Numbered from the stretch's first letter, positions 41,279 to 50,754 are shown. The stretch: 64,000 nucleotides of DNA from JACCXG01 sp963785755 (GCA_963785755.1 CAWAXG010000050.1:186001-250000), one strand, 5' to 3'. Program-made: numbers and translations. The notes: a model not told the origin generated them from the sequence alone.

Positions 41279-42637
41279 ATGCCTGACGTTTCCGCTGCAC
41301 CCGAGCGTACGCTTCCCCACAATCTCGACGCCGAAAAATCCGTCCTCGGGGCGATCCTGATCCACAACGACGCGTTCAATCACGCGGCGGAGCTGATCGA
41401 CTCGCGCGATTTCTTCCGCGATGCCCACCGTCGCATTTTCGACAAGATGGTCGCGCTCAGCGAGCGCGGCCGTGCGATTGACTTCATCACGCTGAAGGAC
41501 GAGCTGCAGCGCGCCGGCGAGCTGGACGAGTGCGGCGGCCCGACCTATATCGCGGCGCTCGCCGACGGTGTGCCGCGCTCGGCCAACGTCGCCTACTACG
41601 CGCGGATCGTCAAGGAGAAGTCGACGCTCCGCAACCTGATTCACTCCGCCAACAAGATCCTCACGGAAGCGTACGAGGCGGAGCAGGAACCGGAGGTGCT
41701 GCTCGACGAGGCCGAGCGCGCGATTTTCGCGATCGCCGAAGATCGCATCCGCGAAGGTTTCGTGCCGCTTCGCGACCTGGTGCAGAGCAGCTTCGCGACG
41801 ATCGAGAAGCTGCAGCAGAACAAGGGGGCGATCACCGGCGTGCCGAGCGGCTTTCCCGACCTGGACGAGATGACGACCGGCTTCCACCCCGGCGACCTGG
41901 TGGTGGTGGCGGCCCGGCCGTCGATGGGCAAGACCAGCCTGGTCCTGAACATCGCGCAGCATGTCGGGACCCACACGGCCATGACGGTCGGGTTTTTCAG
42001 CCTCGAGATGTCGAAAGAGCAGCTGTTCATGCGCATGCTCACGTCCGAGGCACGGATCGACGCGCACCGGTTCAGGACCGGCTTCCTGAACGAGAAGGAC
42101 TATGGCCGCCTGTCGCACGCGCTCGGAACGCTCGCGGAGGCGCGCGTGTTCATCGACGACACTGCATCGATCGGCGTACTCGAGATGCGGGCGAAAGCGC
42201 GGCGGCTCCAGAAGGAGCACGGCCTCGATCTGCTGATCATCGACTACCTGCAGTTGATGCAGGGCCGCGGCAGGTTCGAGAGCCGGCAGCAGGAAGTCTC
42301 GGCGATCTCGCGCTCGCTCAAGGGCCTGGCCAAGGAGCTGAGCTGCCCGGTCATCGCCCTGTCGCAGCTGAGCCGCGCCCCGGAAGGGCGCACCGATCAC
42401 CGGCCGCAGCTGTCGGACCTCCGCGAATCGGGCGCGATCGAACAGGATGCCGATCTGGTCCTGTTCATCTACCGCCCCGAGGTCTACGACAAGGAAGAAA
42501 CCAGGCCCGAGGACCAGGGGATCGCCGAGATCATCGTCGGCAAGCAGCGCAACGGCCCCATCGGCGGCGTGAAGCTCTCGTTCCTGACTCAGTACACCCG
42601 CTTCGAAAGCTACGCCGGAAACTCGGCTCCATCGTGA
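41279..42637 (+). CDS. dnaB: Replicative DNA helicase
   Basis: 452 residues. The N-terminal DnaB domain (LPHNLDAEKSVLGAILI, SRDFFRDAHRRIFDKM) and a linker lead into the RecA-like motor: Walker A ARPSMGKTS (212-220), FFSLEMSKEQL, the Walker B region LDLLIIDYLQLMQG, the Arg/Gln motif SRSLKGLAKELSCPVIALSQLSR, and DADLVLFIYRPE. No intein. The stop overlaps the alr start (GTGA). Confidence 0.97.
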   Translation: MPDVSAAPERTLPHNLDAEKSVLGAILIHNDAFNHAAELIDSRDFFRDAHRRIFDKMVALSERGRAIDFITLKDELQRAGELDECGGPTYIAALADGVPRSANVAYYARIVKEKSTLRNLIHSANKILTEAYEAEQEPEVLLDEAERAIFAIAEDRIREGFVPLRDLVQSSFATIEKLQQNKGAITGVPSGFPDLDEMTTGFHPGDLVVVAARPSMGKTSLVLNIAQHVGTHTAMTVGFFSLEMSKEQLFMRMLTSEARIDAHRFRTGFLNEKDYGRLSHALGTLAEARVFIDDTASIGVLEMRAKARRLQKEHGLDLLIIDYLQLMQGRGRFESRQQEVSAISRSLKGLAKELSCPVIALSQLSRAPEGRTDHRPQLSDLRESGAIEQDADLVLFIYRPEVYDKEETRPEDQGIAEIIVGKQRNGPIGGVKLSFLTQYTRFESYAGNSAPS

Positions 42638-43752
42638 TCCGTCAGACGGTCGCGCACGTCGACCTCGACGCCATCCGGTCGAACTTTCACGCCATCGTCG
42701 GTTTTCTCGCCGCCGGGCCCGGCCGGCCGCCCGGCGTCGTCGCCGTGGTCAAGGCGAACGCGTACGGGCACGGCGCCCCGCAAGTCGCGGCGGCGCTCGA
42801 GCAGGCGGGCGCGGCGATGCTCGCCTGCGCGGACATCGAGGAGGCGATCGTGCTGCGCGAGGCCGGGATCCGGGCGCCGATCCTGGTGTTCGGCGCCCTC
42901 AGCGTCAGCGATCTCGACGGGATCTTCACCTACGATCTGACGCCGACGATTTCGACGCCAGGCGCGGCGCTCGCGCTCGAGGCCGCCGCGGCGCGGCACG
43001 ACGTGCGGCTGCGCTGTCACCTGAAGATCGACACCGGCATGAACCGCCTCGGCTTCCGGCACGACAACATCGATCGCTCGCTGCCGCAGGTCGTCGCGTC
43101 ACGGCATCTCGAGATCGCCGCGGTATATACGCATTTCGCGACCGCCGACAATCCGGACCACCCGGCCTTCGCGCTGCAGCGCGAGCGGTTCGAGGCGGTG
43201 TGCTCCAGGCTTCCCGCGATCGGGATCGAGGCGCCCCTGCGCCATGCCGCGAACAGCGCGGCGCTGCTCCGCGACGAACGCACCTGGTACGACCTCGTCC
43301 GTCCTGGATTGCTGCTCTACGGGATCGTTCCGCCGCCGCTCGCCGCGACGATTCCGCTGCGACCTGCCCTGTCACTGCGGAGTCGTATCGTGTCGGTCAA
43401 GGGGATTCGGCCCGGTGAAGGCACCGGTTACGGCCTTCGCGGCGTCGTCGATCGTCCGCTGACCCTCGCCGTCGTGCCCGCGGGGTATGCCGACGGCCTC
43501 GACCTGCGTCTGGCCGGCCGCGGCCACATGCTCGTCCGGGGCCGCCGTGCGCCGATCGTCGGCTCCGTCTGCATGGACATGGCGATGATCGACGTGACCG
43601 GCACGGATGTGGCACCAGGCGACGAGGTGGTCATCGTGGGCGCGCAAGGAGAGGAATCGATCGGCGTGCGCGAGATCGCCGCGTCGATTGGCAGTATTCC
43701 TTACGAGTTGCTCTGCCGCGTCGGGTCTCGCATCGAGAGGGTTTATTCCTGA
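42634..43752 (+). CDS. alr: Alanine racemase
   Basis: 372 residues from GTG 42634. This PLP enzyme makes D-alanine for peptidoglycan. Residue K40 in VVAVVKANAYGHG forms the Schiff base; HLKIDTGMNRLGFR, VRPGLLLYGIVPP, the catalytic-Tyr segment GEGTGYGLRG and GSVCMDMAMIDVTG are all present. Length is normal. It is translationally coupled to dnaB, an arrangement seen in many bacteria. Confidence 0.95.
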   Translation: MIRQTVAHVDLDAIRSNFHAIVGFLAAGPGRPPGVVAVVKANAYGHGAPQVAAALEQAGAAMLACADIEEAIVLREAGIRAPILVFGALSVSDLDGIFTYDLTPTISTPGAALALEAAAARHDVRLRCHLKIDTGMNRLGFRHDNIDRSLPQVVASRHLEIAAVYTHFATADNPDHPAFALQRERFEAVCSRLPAIGIEAPLRHAANSAALLRDERTWYDLVRPGLLLYGIVPPPLAATIPLRPALSLRSRIVSVKGIRPGEGTGYGLRGVVDRPLTLAVVPAGYADGLDLRLAGRGHMLVRGRRAPIVGSVCMDMAMIDVTGTDVAPGDEVVIVGAQGEESIGVREIAASIGSIPYELLCRVGSRIERVYS

Positions 43753-43779
43753 AAGGCGCCAACTCTCAACGAAGGTCGA

Positions 43780-45159
43780 ATGAAAACAAGGACAGTCTTC
43801 GCCTGTCAGGAGTGCGGCGCGCAGTCCCCGAAGTGGCTCGGACGGTGCGCCGAATGCGGGGCCTGGAACTCGCTCGTCGAGGAACGCCAGTTGCCCGAGC
43901 GCGCAACCGCGGGTTCTCCGACGCAGCCGCGCTACAGTCTTGCCTCGGCTGCCGGGCCACAGCTGTATGCAAATATCGACACGGTCGTCGCGGAACGGAT
44001 CTCCACCGGTATCGGCGAATTCGATCGTGTGCTCGGCGGGGGTGTGGTGCCAGGCTCGCTGGTGCTGATTGGGGGCGAGCCGGGGATCGGGAAATCGACC
44101 CTGCTGCTGCAGGCCGCCGCGCATTTTGCGAAGGCGGTCGGGCCCGTGCTTTACAGCTCGGGCGAGGAATCCGAACATCAGATCAAGTCCCGAGGTGAGC
44201 GCCTTGGTGTGGAGCCGGCTCCGCTCTACGTGCTCGCCGAGACCTGCCTCGAGCGGATTCTCGAGGAAATCGCGCGGCTCCGGCCCGCCTTCATCATCGT
44301 CGACTCGGTGCAGACGGTGTTCTCGCTGAAGTTCCAGTCGGCGCCCGGCAGCATCGGCCAGGTGCGCGAGTCGGCGACGCAGCTGCTGTTCGCGGCGAAG
44401 GGCCAGAACATACCGACGTTTCTCGTCGGCCACGTGACCAAGGACGGGACCCTTGCCGGACCAAAGGCCCTGGAGCACATCGTTGACACGGTCCTGTACT
44501 TCGAAGGGGAGAAGCACCATTCGCATCGCGTCGTCCGCGCCGTGAAGAACCGATTCGGCGCGGTCAGCGAGCTCGGCGTCTTCGAGATGACGGGGCGCGG
44601 GCTGCGCGGAGTTCCCAATCCGTCAGCGCTGTTCCTCGCCGAGCGCCGGGCGGGGGCGCCGGGATCAGCGGTTTTGTGCTGCGTCGAGGGCTCGCGTCCG
44701 CTGCTCGTGGAAGTCCAGGCGCTCGTCAGCAGCAGCACCTACGGCAACGCCAGGCGGACCGCCAGCGGCGTCGATCAGAACCGCCTCTCGCTGCTGCTCG
44801 CCGTGCTGGAGAAGCGCGCCGGCCTGAATCTGATCGCGGACGACGTGTTCATCAACGTCGCGGGGGGCATCGCCGTCGACGAGCCGGCCGCCGACCTCGC
44901 GATCGCCGGCGCGGTCGCCTCCAGCCTGCGCAACCGGACCATCCGTGCCGGTACTGCCGTGTTCGGCGAAGTGGGCCTGGCCGGCGAAGTGCGCGGCGTC
45001 AGCCAGGCGTCGTTGCGCGTGCGCGAGGCCGCGCAAATGGGTTTCACGCGCTGCGTGCTGCCCGACGGCAACTGCTCCAGCGAGGACACTCCGCCGGCGA
45101 TCGAGCTCGTGCCGGTCCGCACCGTCACCGAGGCCGTCGATCAGCTCATCGAGTGGTAA
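43780..45159 (+). CDS. radA: DNA repair protein RadA (Sms)
   Basis: 459 residues. The zinc finger CQECGAQSPKWLGRCAEC uses Cys9, 12, 23 and 26. The RecA-like core has Walker A GEPGIGKST (99-107) and the RadA-specific KNRFG motif (VKNRFGAVSELG). The C-terminal Lon protease-like domain has DDVFINVAGGIAVDEPAADLA and VFGEVGLAGEVRGV. It is a helicase-like factor for branch migration in recombination. Complete. Confidence 0.96.
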   Translation: MKTRTVFACQECGAQSPKWLGRCAECGAWNSLVEERQLPERATAGSPTQPRYSLASAAGPQLYANIDTVVAERISTGIGEFDRVLGGGVVPGSLVLIGGEPGIGKSTLLLQAAAHFAKAVGPVLYSSGEESEHQIKSRGERLGVEPAPLYVLAETCLERILEEIARLRPAFIIVDSVQTVFSLKFQSAPGSIGQVRESATQLLFAAKGQNIPTFLVGHVTKDGTLAGPKALEHIVDTVLYFEGEKHHSHRVVRAVKNRFGAVSELGVFEMTGRGLRGVPNPSALFLAERRAGAPGSAVLCCVEGSRPLLVEVQALVSSSTYGNARRTASGVDQNRLSLLLAVLEKRAGLNLIADDVFINVAGGIAVDEPAADLAIAGAVASSLRNRTIRAGTAVFGEVGLAGEVRGVSQASLRVREAAQMGFTRCVLPDGNCSSEDTPPAIELVPVRTVTEAVDQLIEW

Positions 45160-45220
45160 TCGCGGCGATCGGACCACTGGTTCGAGCGCAGCGGTATCAT
45201 AGGACCCGGAGTCATATTCC

Positions 45221-46288
45221 ATGGCCTGGTTCCTGCTCGTCCGTACCCTGTTCGTCCTTGCGGTGACGTACGCGGCGTTTCTGACACATCCGTTCAGCAG
45301 CCAGATGCCGGTGAACCTCGTTGCCGGGGTGGCGCTCGGCCTGCTGATGATTGGCGTCGAAACCCGCATGCGCGACGCCGAGGTCACCGACCTGCTCGGC
45401 GCCCTGGTCGGGGGCGCGGTCGGCCTGGGTCTCGCCAAGACCATCGGCGCCGCGCTCTTCTGGGCCGACACGACCGACCCGCGCGTCGTGTTCCTTCACA
45501 GCTTCGTGCTGCTCGTGTTCCCCTACCTCGGGATCGTCATGGGGGCGCGCAAGAGTGAATGGTTGAAGCCGGCGCGGCTGGCCGCCCTGTTCCGCGACAC
45601 CGGTCCGCAGCGCCGCTATCGGGTGCTCGATACCAGCGTCATCATCGACGGCCGCATCGCCGACGTCTGCGAGACCGGCTTCCTCGACGGTACGCTCGTG
45701 ATCCCGCAGTTCGTGCTCAAGGAGCTGCAGCTCGTCGCCGATTCGGCCGACTCGATGAAGCGCAACCGCGGCCGCCGCGGCCTCGACATTCTTCAGAAGA
45801 TTCAGAAGATGGCGGGCGTCGACGTCATGATCTCGGACATCGACTTCCCCGACGTCCGCGAAGTCGACCTCAAGCTGATCGAGCTCGCGCGAACGCTGCA
45901 GGGCAAGATCGTCACCAACGACTTCAATCTGAACAAGGTGGCGCAGCTGCGCGGCGTCGCCGTGCTCAACATCAACGAGCTGGCCAACGCGCTCAAGCCG
46001 GTCGTCCTCCCTGGCGAATTCATGAAGGTCTTCATCCTCAAGGAAGGCAAGGAATACAACCAGGGTGTGGCCTATCTCGACGACGGGACGATGGTCGTCG
46101 TGGACAACGCGCGGCGGATGATCAGCAAGAACATCGACGTCGTGGTCACCAGCGTGCTGCAGACCACGGCGGGCAAGATGATTTTCGGGCGGTTCATCGA
46201 GGGGGCGTCGGGGGCCGGAACCGCATCGGTGCAGCCGCCGCAGCCGGTGGCTGCCGTGCCGCAGGCGCGCGCGCAGAACGCGAAGTGA
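45221..46288 (+). CDS. PIN-TRAM domain membrane protein (YacL family)
   Basis: 355 residues. About four hydrophobic segments fill the first 110 residues. The PIN nuclease domain follows (RVLDTSVIIDGRIADVCETGFLDG, FVLKELQLVADS, RGRRGLDIL, IVTNDFNLNKVAQLRGV, with the acidic PIN residues). A TRAM RNA-binding domain comes next (GEFMKVFILKEGKEYNQGVAYLDDGTMVVV, ISKNIDVVVTSVLQT). The order radA - yacL - ispD resembles Bacillus. The RNA target is not established. The stop overlaps the plsC-like start (GTGA). Confidence 0.9.
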   Translation: MAWFLLVRTLFVLAVTYAAFLTHPFSSQMPVNLVAGVALGLLMIGVETRMRDAEVTDLLGALVGGAVGLGLAKTIGAALFWADTTDPRVVFLHSFVLLVFPYLGIVMGARKSEWLKPARLAALFRDTGPQRRYRVLDTSVIIDGRIADVCETGFLDGTLVIPQFVLKELQLVADSADSMKRNRGRRGLDILQKIQKMAGVDVMISDIDFPDVREVDLKLIELARTLQGKIVTNDFNLNKVAQLRGVAVLNINELANALKPVVLPGEFMKVFILKEGKEYNQGVAYLDDGTMVVVDNARRMISKNIDVVVTSVLQTTAGKMIFGRFIEGASGAGTASVQPPQPVAAVPQARAQNAK

Positions 46289-47052
46289 TCCCGCCTTACC
46301 ACTGGTGGCGGACGGTCTTCTTCCTGATTCCGGTCATCGGCGTTTACACGATCGTGCTCGGCACGATATCGATCCTGTCATCGTTATTCGATCGGTCGGG
46401 TGACGTCGGCCATCGCTGCGCCCGGCTGTGGTCGTCGCTCATCCTGCGAACGACGGGTGTGCGGGTGAGCGTCACGGGCGTCGAGAAACTGGATCAGGGG
46501 CCGAGCTACGTCCTGGCGTCGAACCATCAGAGCATCTACGACATCCCGATTCTGTTCGCGACGCTGCCGCTGCAGGTACGCATTCCCGCGAAAGCGTCCC
46601 TGGGCCGGTTTCCGTTCCTTGGCTGGCACCTTCGACGAACCGGGCATCTGCTCGTGAACCGCAGCAACCCCGGCGCCGACATCGTCGACAAGATGCGGCG
46701 GCTGGTGAGCGAATCCCACTCGCTCATCGTCTTTCCCGAAGGAACCCGCAGCATCGATGGCCGGGTCGGACGCTTCAAGAAGGGCAGCTTCCTCGTCGCC
46801 ATCGATGCCGGGCTGCCGATCGTGCCGATCAGCGTCACGGGGAGCCGGCACGTGATGCTGAAGGGGCGGCTCATGGTCCGTCCAGGCGACGTGCGCGTGA
46901 CCGTCCACGATCCGATTCCAACGGCCGGGGTCACGCGTCCGCACATCGGCGAGTTCGTCGATCGCGTGCGGGAGATCGTCCGCCATGACGTCGACGAGCC
47001 CGTGACCGTAACCGAAGTCGAGCGTGACGCCGGTCGCGAAGCGGTGCGATAA
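46285..47052 (+). CDS. plsC: 1-acyl-sn-glycerol-3-phosphate acyltransferase
   Basis: 255 residues from GTG 46285. One or two hydrophobic N-terminal segments (TVFFLIPVIGVYTIVLGTISIL) precede the acyltransferase motifs: motif I NHQSIYD (80-86, His81 and Asp86 catalytic), RIPAKASLGRFPFLGWHL, and motif III FPEGTRSIDGRVGRFKKGSF, then IVPISVTGS. It acylates lysophosphatidate in phospholipid synthesis at the inner membrane. It sits between yacL and ispDF. Confidence 0.92.
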   Translation: MIPPYHWWRTVFFLIPVIGVYTIVLGTISILSSLFDRSGDVGHRCARLWSSLILRTTGVRVSVTGVEKLDQGPSYVLASNHQSIYDIPILFATLPLQVRIPAKASLGRFPFLGWHLRRTGHLLVNRSNPGADIVDKMRRLVSESHSLIVFPEGTRSIDGRVGRFKKGSFLVAIDAGLPIVPISVTGSRHVMLKGRLMVRPGDVRVTVHDPIPTAGVTRPHIGEFVDRVREIVRHDVDEPVTVTEVERDAGREAVR

Positions 47053-47085
47053 TCGGGGTTTGTTCGTGCAGCTGAAAGCGTTCTC

Positions 47086-48261
47086 ATGCACGTGACCGCC
47101 ATCATTGCCGCTGCCGGCGCCGGACGCCGGCTCGGGGCGGCTGTGCCGAAGCAGCTGCTCGAGCTCGGCGGCCGGACCATCCTCGAGCGCAGCATCGAGG
47201 CGTTCGCGGATCATCCGCGCGTGCAGGATGTCATCGTAGTCGTGCCTCGGGATGTGGCGATGTCCCCGCCGGCCTGGCTGCAGGCACGTCCCCACATCCG
47301 CGTGCTCGAAGGGGGCGAACGCCGGCAGGATTCCGTGGCCAACGCCGTGGATGCCGTTCGCGAGGCGACGGATGTCGTGCTCGTGCACGACGCGGCCCGG
47401 CCGTTCGTGACCGCGGATCTGATCTCGGAGTCGATCGACGCCGCGGCCCAGTACGGCGCCGCGATCGTGGCGCAGCCGGTCCGTGACACAGTGAAGCGTG
47501 CGCAGACGGGTTCGTCGGGCGCGCGAGTGGTCGAGACGCTGCCGCGTGAATCGATCTTCCTCGCGCAGACGCCGCAGGCCTTCCGCCGCGACATCCTGCG
47601 GGAAGCGGTCGCGCTCGGGCGGTCCGGGGTCGAAGCGACCGATGAGGCCGCGCTCGCCGAGCAGGCCGGCCACGTGGTGCACATCGTGACCGGTACTCCC
47701 GACAACGTGAAGATCACGACGGCTGACGACCTGGAGCGGGCGCGGCGCCGCGCGAGCGGGGAAGCACCGGGCCAGCTTCGCGGACGTATCGGCGCCGGAT
47801 ACGACCTGCACAGGCTCGTCGAGGGCCGCCGCCTGGTGCTCGGCGGGATCGAGGTTCCGTTCGAGCGCGGCGCGCTCGGCCACTCCGATGCTGACGTGAT
47901 CTGCCACGCTTCGACCGACGCGGTGCTTGGCGCCGCGTGTCTCGGCGACATCGGCCGTCATTTCCCGGACACCGATCCGAAGTGGAAAGACGCGTCGAGC
48001 CTGGACCTGCTGCGCGCGGCGATGGAACTGGTGCGCCAGCAGGGATTTCGCGTGGTGAACGTGGACGTCGTCGTGATCCTCGAGCGGCCGAAAATCGCGC
48101 CATTCATCGACCGGGTCCGCGCCAGCCTCGCCGGCGTGCTCGGAATTCCGGTGGAGCAGGTCAGTGTCAAAGGGAAGACGAACGAGGGTGTGGACGCGAT
48201 CGGCCGGGGCGAGGCGATCGCCGCGCACGCCGTGTGTCTGCTCACGAACAATGACGACTGA
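47086..48261 (+). CDS. ispDF: Bifunctional IspD-IspF: MEP cytidylyltransferase / MEcPP synthase
   Basis: 391 residues, a fusion of steps 3 and 5 of the MEP isoprenoid pathway. The IspD part (1-225) has AIIAAAGAGRRLGAAVPKQLLELGGRTIL, VLVHDAARPFV, QTPQAFRRDIL and DEAALAEQAGH. The IspF part (235-391) has RIGAGYDLHRLVEGRRLVLGG with the metal Asp and His, GHSDADVICHASTDAVLGAACLGDIGRHFPD, and VSVKGKTNEG. Such fusions are known in alpha- and epsilonproteobacteria; the order here is the same. The intermediate kinase is IspE at 36288-37235. Confidence 0.95.
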   Translation: MHVTAIIAAAGAGRRLGAAVPKQLLELGGRTILERSIEAFADHPRVQDVIVVVPRDVAMSPPAWLQARPHIRVLEGGERRQDSVANAVDAVREATDVVLVHDAARPFVTADLISESIDAAAQYGAAIVAQPVRDTVKRAQTGSSGARVVETLPRESIFLAQTPQAFRRDILREAVALGRSGVEATDEAALAEQAGHVVHIVTGTPDNVKITTADDLERARRRASGEAPGQLRGRIGAGYDLHRLVEGRRLVLGGIEVPFERGALGHSDADVICHASTDAVLGAACLGDIGRHFPDTDPKWKDASSLDLLRAAMELVRQQGFRVVNVDVVVILERPKIAPFIDRVRASLAGVLGIPVEQVSVKGKTNEGVDAIGRGEAIAAHAVCLLTNNDD

Positions 48262-48352
48262 TCGGCGAGTTGCTCGACCTGGTGGTGCGAGAGTTGCCGG
48301 TTCGAATCTGTGTTTTACGAATGATCACTAGAGCAGATAGTCGCTGCAAGTT

Positions 48353-48410
48353 GGCGGCGCGAGCGAAGCGAGCGCTGGCGGGCGCCGGGTGTGGGGCCCC
48401 CGCGCGAAGG
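48353..48410. repeat. Dispersed GCGAGCGAAGCGAGCGC element before gltX
   Basis: The core dyad GCGAGCGAAGCGAGCGC is followed by TGGC and a GGGGCCCC block, ending 2 nt before the gltX start. Near-copies stand before rplK (two) and rplA (one), and a looser one before prs. The upstream gap 48262-48352 has no gene. Confidence 0.75.
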
Positions 48411-48412
48411 AC

Positions 48413-49927
48413 ATGATGCGAGTCCGCTTCGCGCCCTCTCCGACCGGTCAGCTGCACGTCGGCAACGCGCGGACGGCGCTCTTCAACTGGCTGCTGGCCC
48501 ACGGCCACGACGGGACGTTCATCCTTCGCATCGAGGACACCGACACCGAACGCTCGACTCGCGAGTCCGAGGCGAGCATTCTCGACGACTTGCGGTGGCT
48601 GGGGCTGCACTGGGACGAGGGGCCCGATCTCGGAGGACCGCATGGCCCGTACCGCCAGTCCGAGCGCCTGCATCTCTACGCGTCCTACGCCAACGAGCTG
48701 ATCGGCGCGACGCATGCGTATTACTGCTTCTGTTCGCCGGCGAGGCTCGAGTCGGATCGCAAGGAGGATCTCGCCGCGGGCCGCCCGCCGAGATATCACG
48801 GTACCTGCCGGGACATTCCGCTCGAAGTGGCGCGGTCCCGGATGGAGGCTGGAGAGCGTCCGGTCGTCCGCTTCCGGGTGCCGGAATCGACCGAGGTCAC
48901 GTTCACGGACCTCGTTCGCGGGGAGGTCACGTTCAATACCGAGGTGATCGGCGATCCGGTGCTGGTCCGGTCTGACGGCCGCCCGGCCTACAACTTCGCG
49001 GTCGTCGTGGACGATGCGTTGATGGAGGTCACGCATGTGATTCGTGGCGAGGATCACATCTCGAACACGCCGCGCCAGCTGCTCCTGTACCAATCACTGG
49101 GCTTTTCACCGCCGCAATTCGCGCATCTCGCGCTCGTGATGGGGCCGGATCACACGCCGCTGTCGAAGCGGCACGGCGCGACGTCGGTCGCCGAGTTCCG
49201 CCTGCGCGGCTTCTTGCCCGAGGCGCTCGTCAACTACCTGGCGTTGATTGGCTGGTCGCCGGGCGCTGCCGCGGACGATCCGGGCACGATCGAAGAGATC
49301 CTGCCTGTCGACGAGCTGGCGCGCCGGTTCAGGATCGAGGATGTCGGCCACAGCGCCGGGATCTTCGACGTCGAAAAGCTGTCGTGGATGAACCGCCACT
49401 ACATGAAGGCGGCGTCGGCGGGGCGGATCGCGGCCGAGTCCATTCGCTACTTCATCGCGCGCGGCTACGTGAAGCGGCGCACGGACGAGGCGCTCGAATT
49501 CATCGTCTCGCTGCTGCCGATGGCGGTCGGCTCCGTCGATCGGCTCGAGGAGATTCCCGATCGGCTGAATTTCATCTTCGAGTTCGATCCTGCTTCAGCG
49601 CTGCACCGTGACGACGTGCGCCACGTGCTGGAGGAGCGCGGCGCCCGCGAGGTCATCCGCGCGCTGCCCGACGCGGTCGACCGGCCGCTCGTCGATCGGG
49701 AGGCGTTCCGCGCCGCGGCGGCGAAGGTCCGCGAGAAGACCGGCCTGAAAGGCAAGGCGCTGTTCCATCCGATCCGCATCGCGCTGACCGGTTCGGACGG
49801 CGGGCCGGAGCTCGATCTGGCGTTGCCGGCCATCGATCGCGGCGCGACGCTGCCGCCGCAGAGTACGGTCGCCAGGATCATCGGCTGCAAGGAACGCGCG
49901 CAGATGTTCGCGAAGGCCATCTCTTGA
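48413..49927 (+). CDS. gltX: Glutamate-tRNA ligase
   Basis: 504 residues from ATG 48413 (MMRVRFAPSPTG), preceded by GAAGGA; an upstream GTG in frame runs through the repeat. Class I synthetase: HIGH-type HVGN (15-18) in FAPSPTGQLHVGNARTALFNW, ILRIEDTDTERS, PAYNFAVVVDDALMEVTHVIRGEDHISNTPRQ and the KMSKS-type LSKRHGATSV. The C-terminal anticodon domain is complete. In bacteria without GlnRS the enzyme also charges tRNA-Gln; which case applies is not decided here. Confidence 0.95.
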   Translation: MMRVRFAPSPTGQLHVGNARTALFNWLLAHGHDGTFILRIEDTDTERSTRESEASILDDLRWLGLHWDEGPDLGGPHGPYRQSERLHLYASYANELIGATHAYYCFCSPARLESDRKEDLAAGRPPRYHGTCRDIPLEVARSRMEAGERPVVRFRVPESTEVTFTDLVRGEVTFNTEVIGDPVLVRSDGRPAYNFAVVVDDALMEVTHVIRGEDHISNTPRQLLLYQSLGFSPPQFAHLALVMGPDHTPLSKRHGATSVAEFRLRGFLPEALVNYLALIGWSPGAAADDPGTIEEILPVDELARRFRIEDVGHSAGIFDVEKLSWMNRHYMKAASAGRIAAESIRYFIARGYVKRRTDEALEFIVSLLPMAVGSVDRLEEIPDRLNFIFEFDPASALHRDDVRHVLEERGAREVIRALPDAVDRPLVDREAFRAAAAKVREKTGLKGKALFHPIRIALTGSDGGPELDLALPAIDRGATLPPQSTVARIIGCKERAQMFAKAIS

Positions 49928-49931
49928 TCCC

Positions 49932-50658
49932 GTGATCATCTTCGGCATCAATCCCGTGCTCGAGGCGCTGCGCGCCGATCGCGTCCGGCGGCTGCAGGTC
50001 GGCGGCCGCGGCGACAAACGGATCGACGAGGTGCTGGCGCTGGCGCGTCAGAAGGGCGCGCGCATCGAGCGCGTCGATGCGCAGGCGCTCGAACGGGCGG
50101 CGCGAGGCGGCGTGCATCAGGGAGTCGTGGCCGAGCTCGTGCCGCCGCGCGATTACAGCGTGCCGGAGCTCGTCGCCGCCGCGGCGCCGCAGACGCCTCT
50201 CCTGGTCGGTACTGGACGGCATCGAGGACCCTCAGAACGTCGGCGCCGTGCTGCGTGCGGTCGATGGTGCCGGGTGCCACGGTGTCATCCGCCAGGCCCG
50301 GCACGCCGCGGCGCTCGACGGGGCGGCCATGAAGGCCTCGGCAGGGGCGGCCGCCCACGTCCGCGTCGCCACAGTCGTCAACATCGCGCGGGCGCTCGAG
50401 GAACTGAAGGAGGCGGGAGTGTGGACCGTCGGCCTGGCGGGGGACGCGCGGGAGCGGTACTTCGACGTGGACTTCACGGTTCCGACGGCGCTGGTACTTG
50501 GCGCCGAGGGAACCGGCCTGAGACGGCTCGTCCGGGAGCGCTGCGATCGGCTCGTGTCGATTCCCATGCACGGCTGGGTTAGCAGTTTGAACGCGTCGGT
50601 TGCGGCTGGGGTGACCCTCTTCGAGGCGTTACGGCAGAGGTCCCAGGCGCATCGGTGA
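49932..50658 (+). CDS. rlmB: 23S rRNA (guanosine-2'-O-)-methyltransferase RlmB type, with one extra base
   Basis: About 241 residues from GTG 49932 after deleting one G at 50208-50209: ...TPLLVVLDGIEDPQNVGAVLRAVDGAGCHGVI. The N-terminal substrate-binding domain (MIIFGINPVLEALRADRVRRLQV) and the SPOUT domain with the deep knot (ALVLGAEGTGLRRLVRERCDRLVSIPMHGWVSSLNASVAAGVTLFEAL) are both conserved. It methylates 23S rRNA (G2251 in E. coli numbering) or a tRNA site in related TrmH proteins. As deposited the frame breaks at residue 92. Confidence 0.88.
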
Positions 50659-50709
50659 AGCGTCCCCGGGAACAACTGGGAGAAAAAGAAGTAAATGCAG
50701 CCCAGTAGC

Positions 50710-50739
50710 TTGCATACGTGGCATGCGCTGTGCTACAAC
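50710..50739 (+). promoter_or_regulatory. Sigma-70-like promoter for the tRNA/tuf block
   Basis: TTGCAT (50710-50715), an 18-nt spacer and TACAAC (50734-50739) stand 15 nt before the first tRNA. Both boxes match four or five consensus bases, and the position fits a strong stable-RNA promoter. Confidence 0.5.
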
Positions 50740-50754
50740 TACTCTTTTGTCTGG

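Noticed and set aside
48270..48330. tRNA-like sequence after ispDF (GTGCGAGAGTTGCCGGTTCGAATCTG)-type T-loop
   Set aside because: The T-loop word GGTTCGAATC is present, but its stem does not pair and no acceptor, D or anticodon stems can be drawn. At most a decayed fragment.
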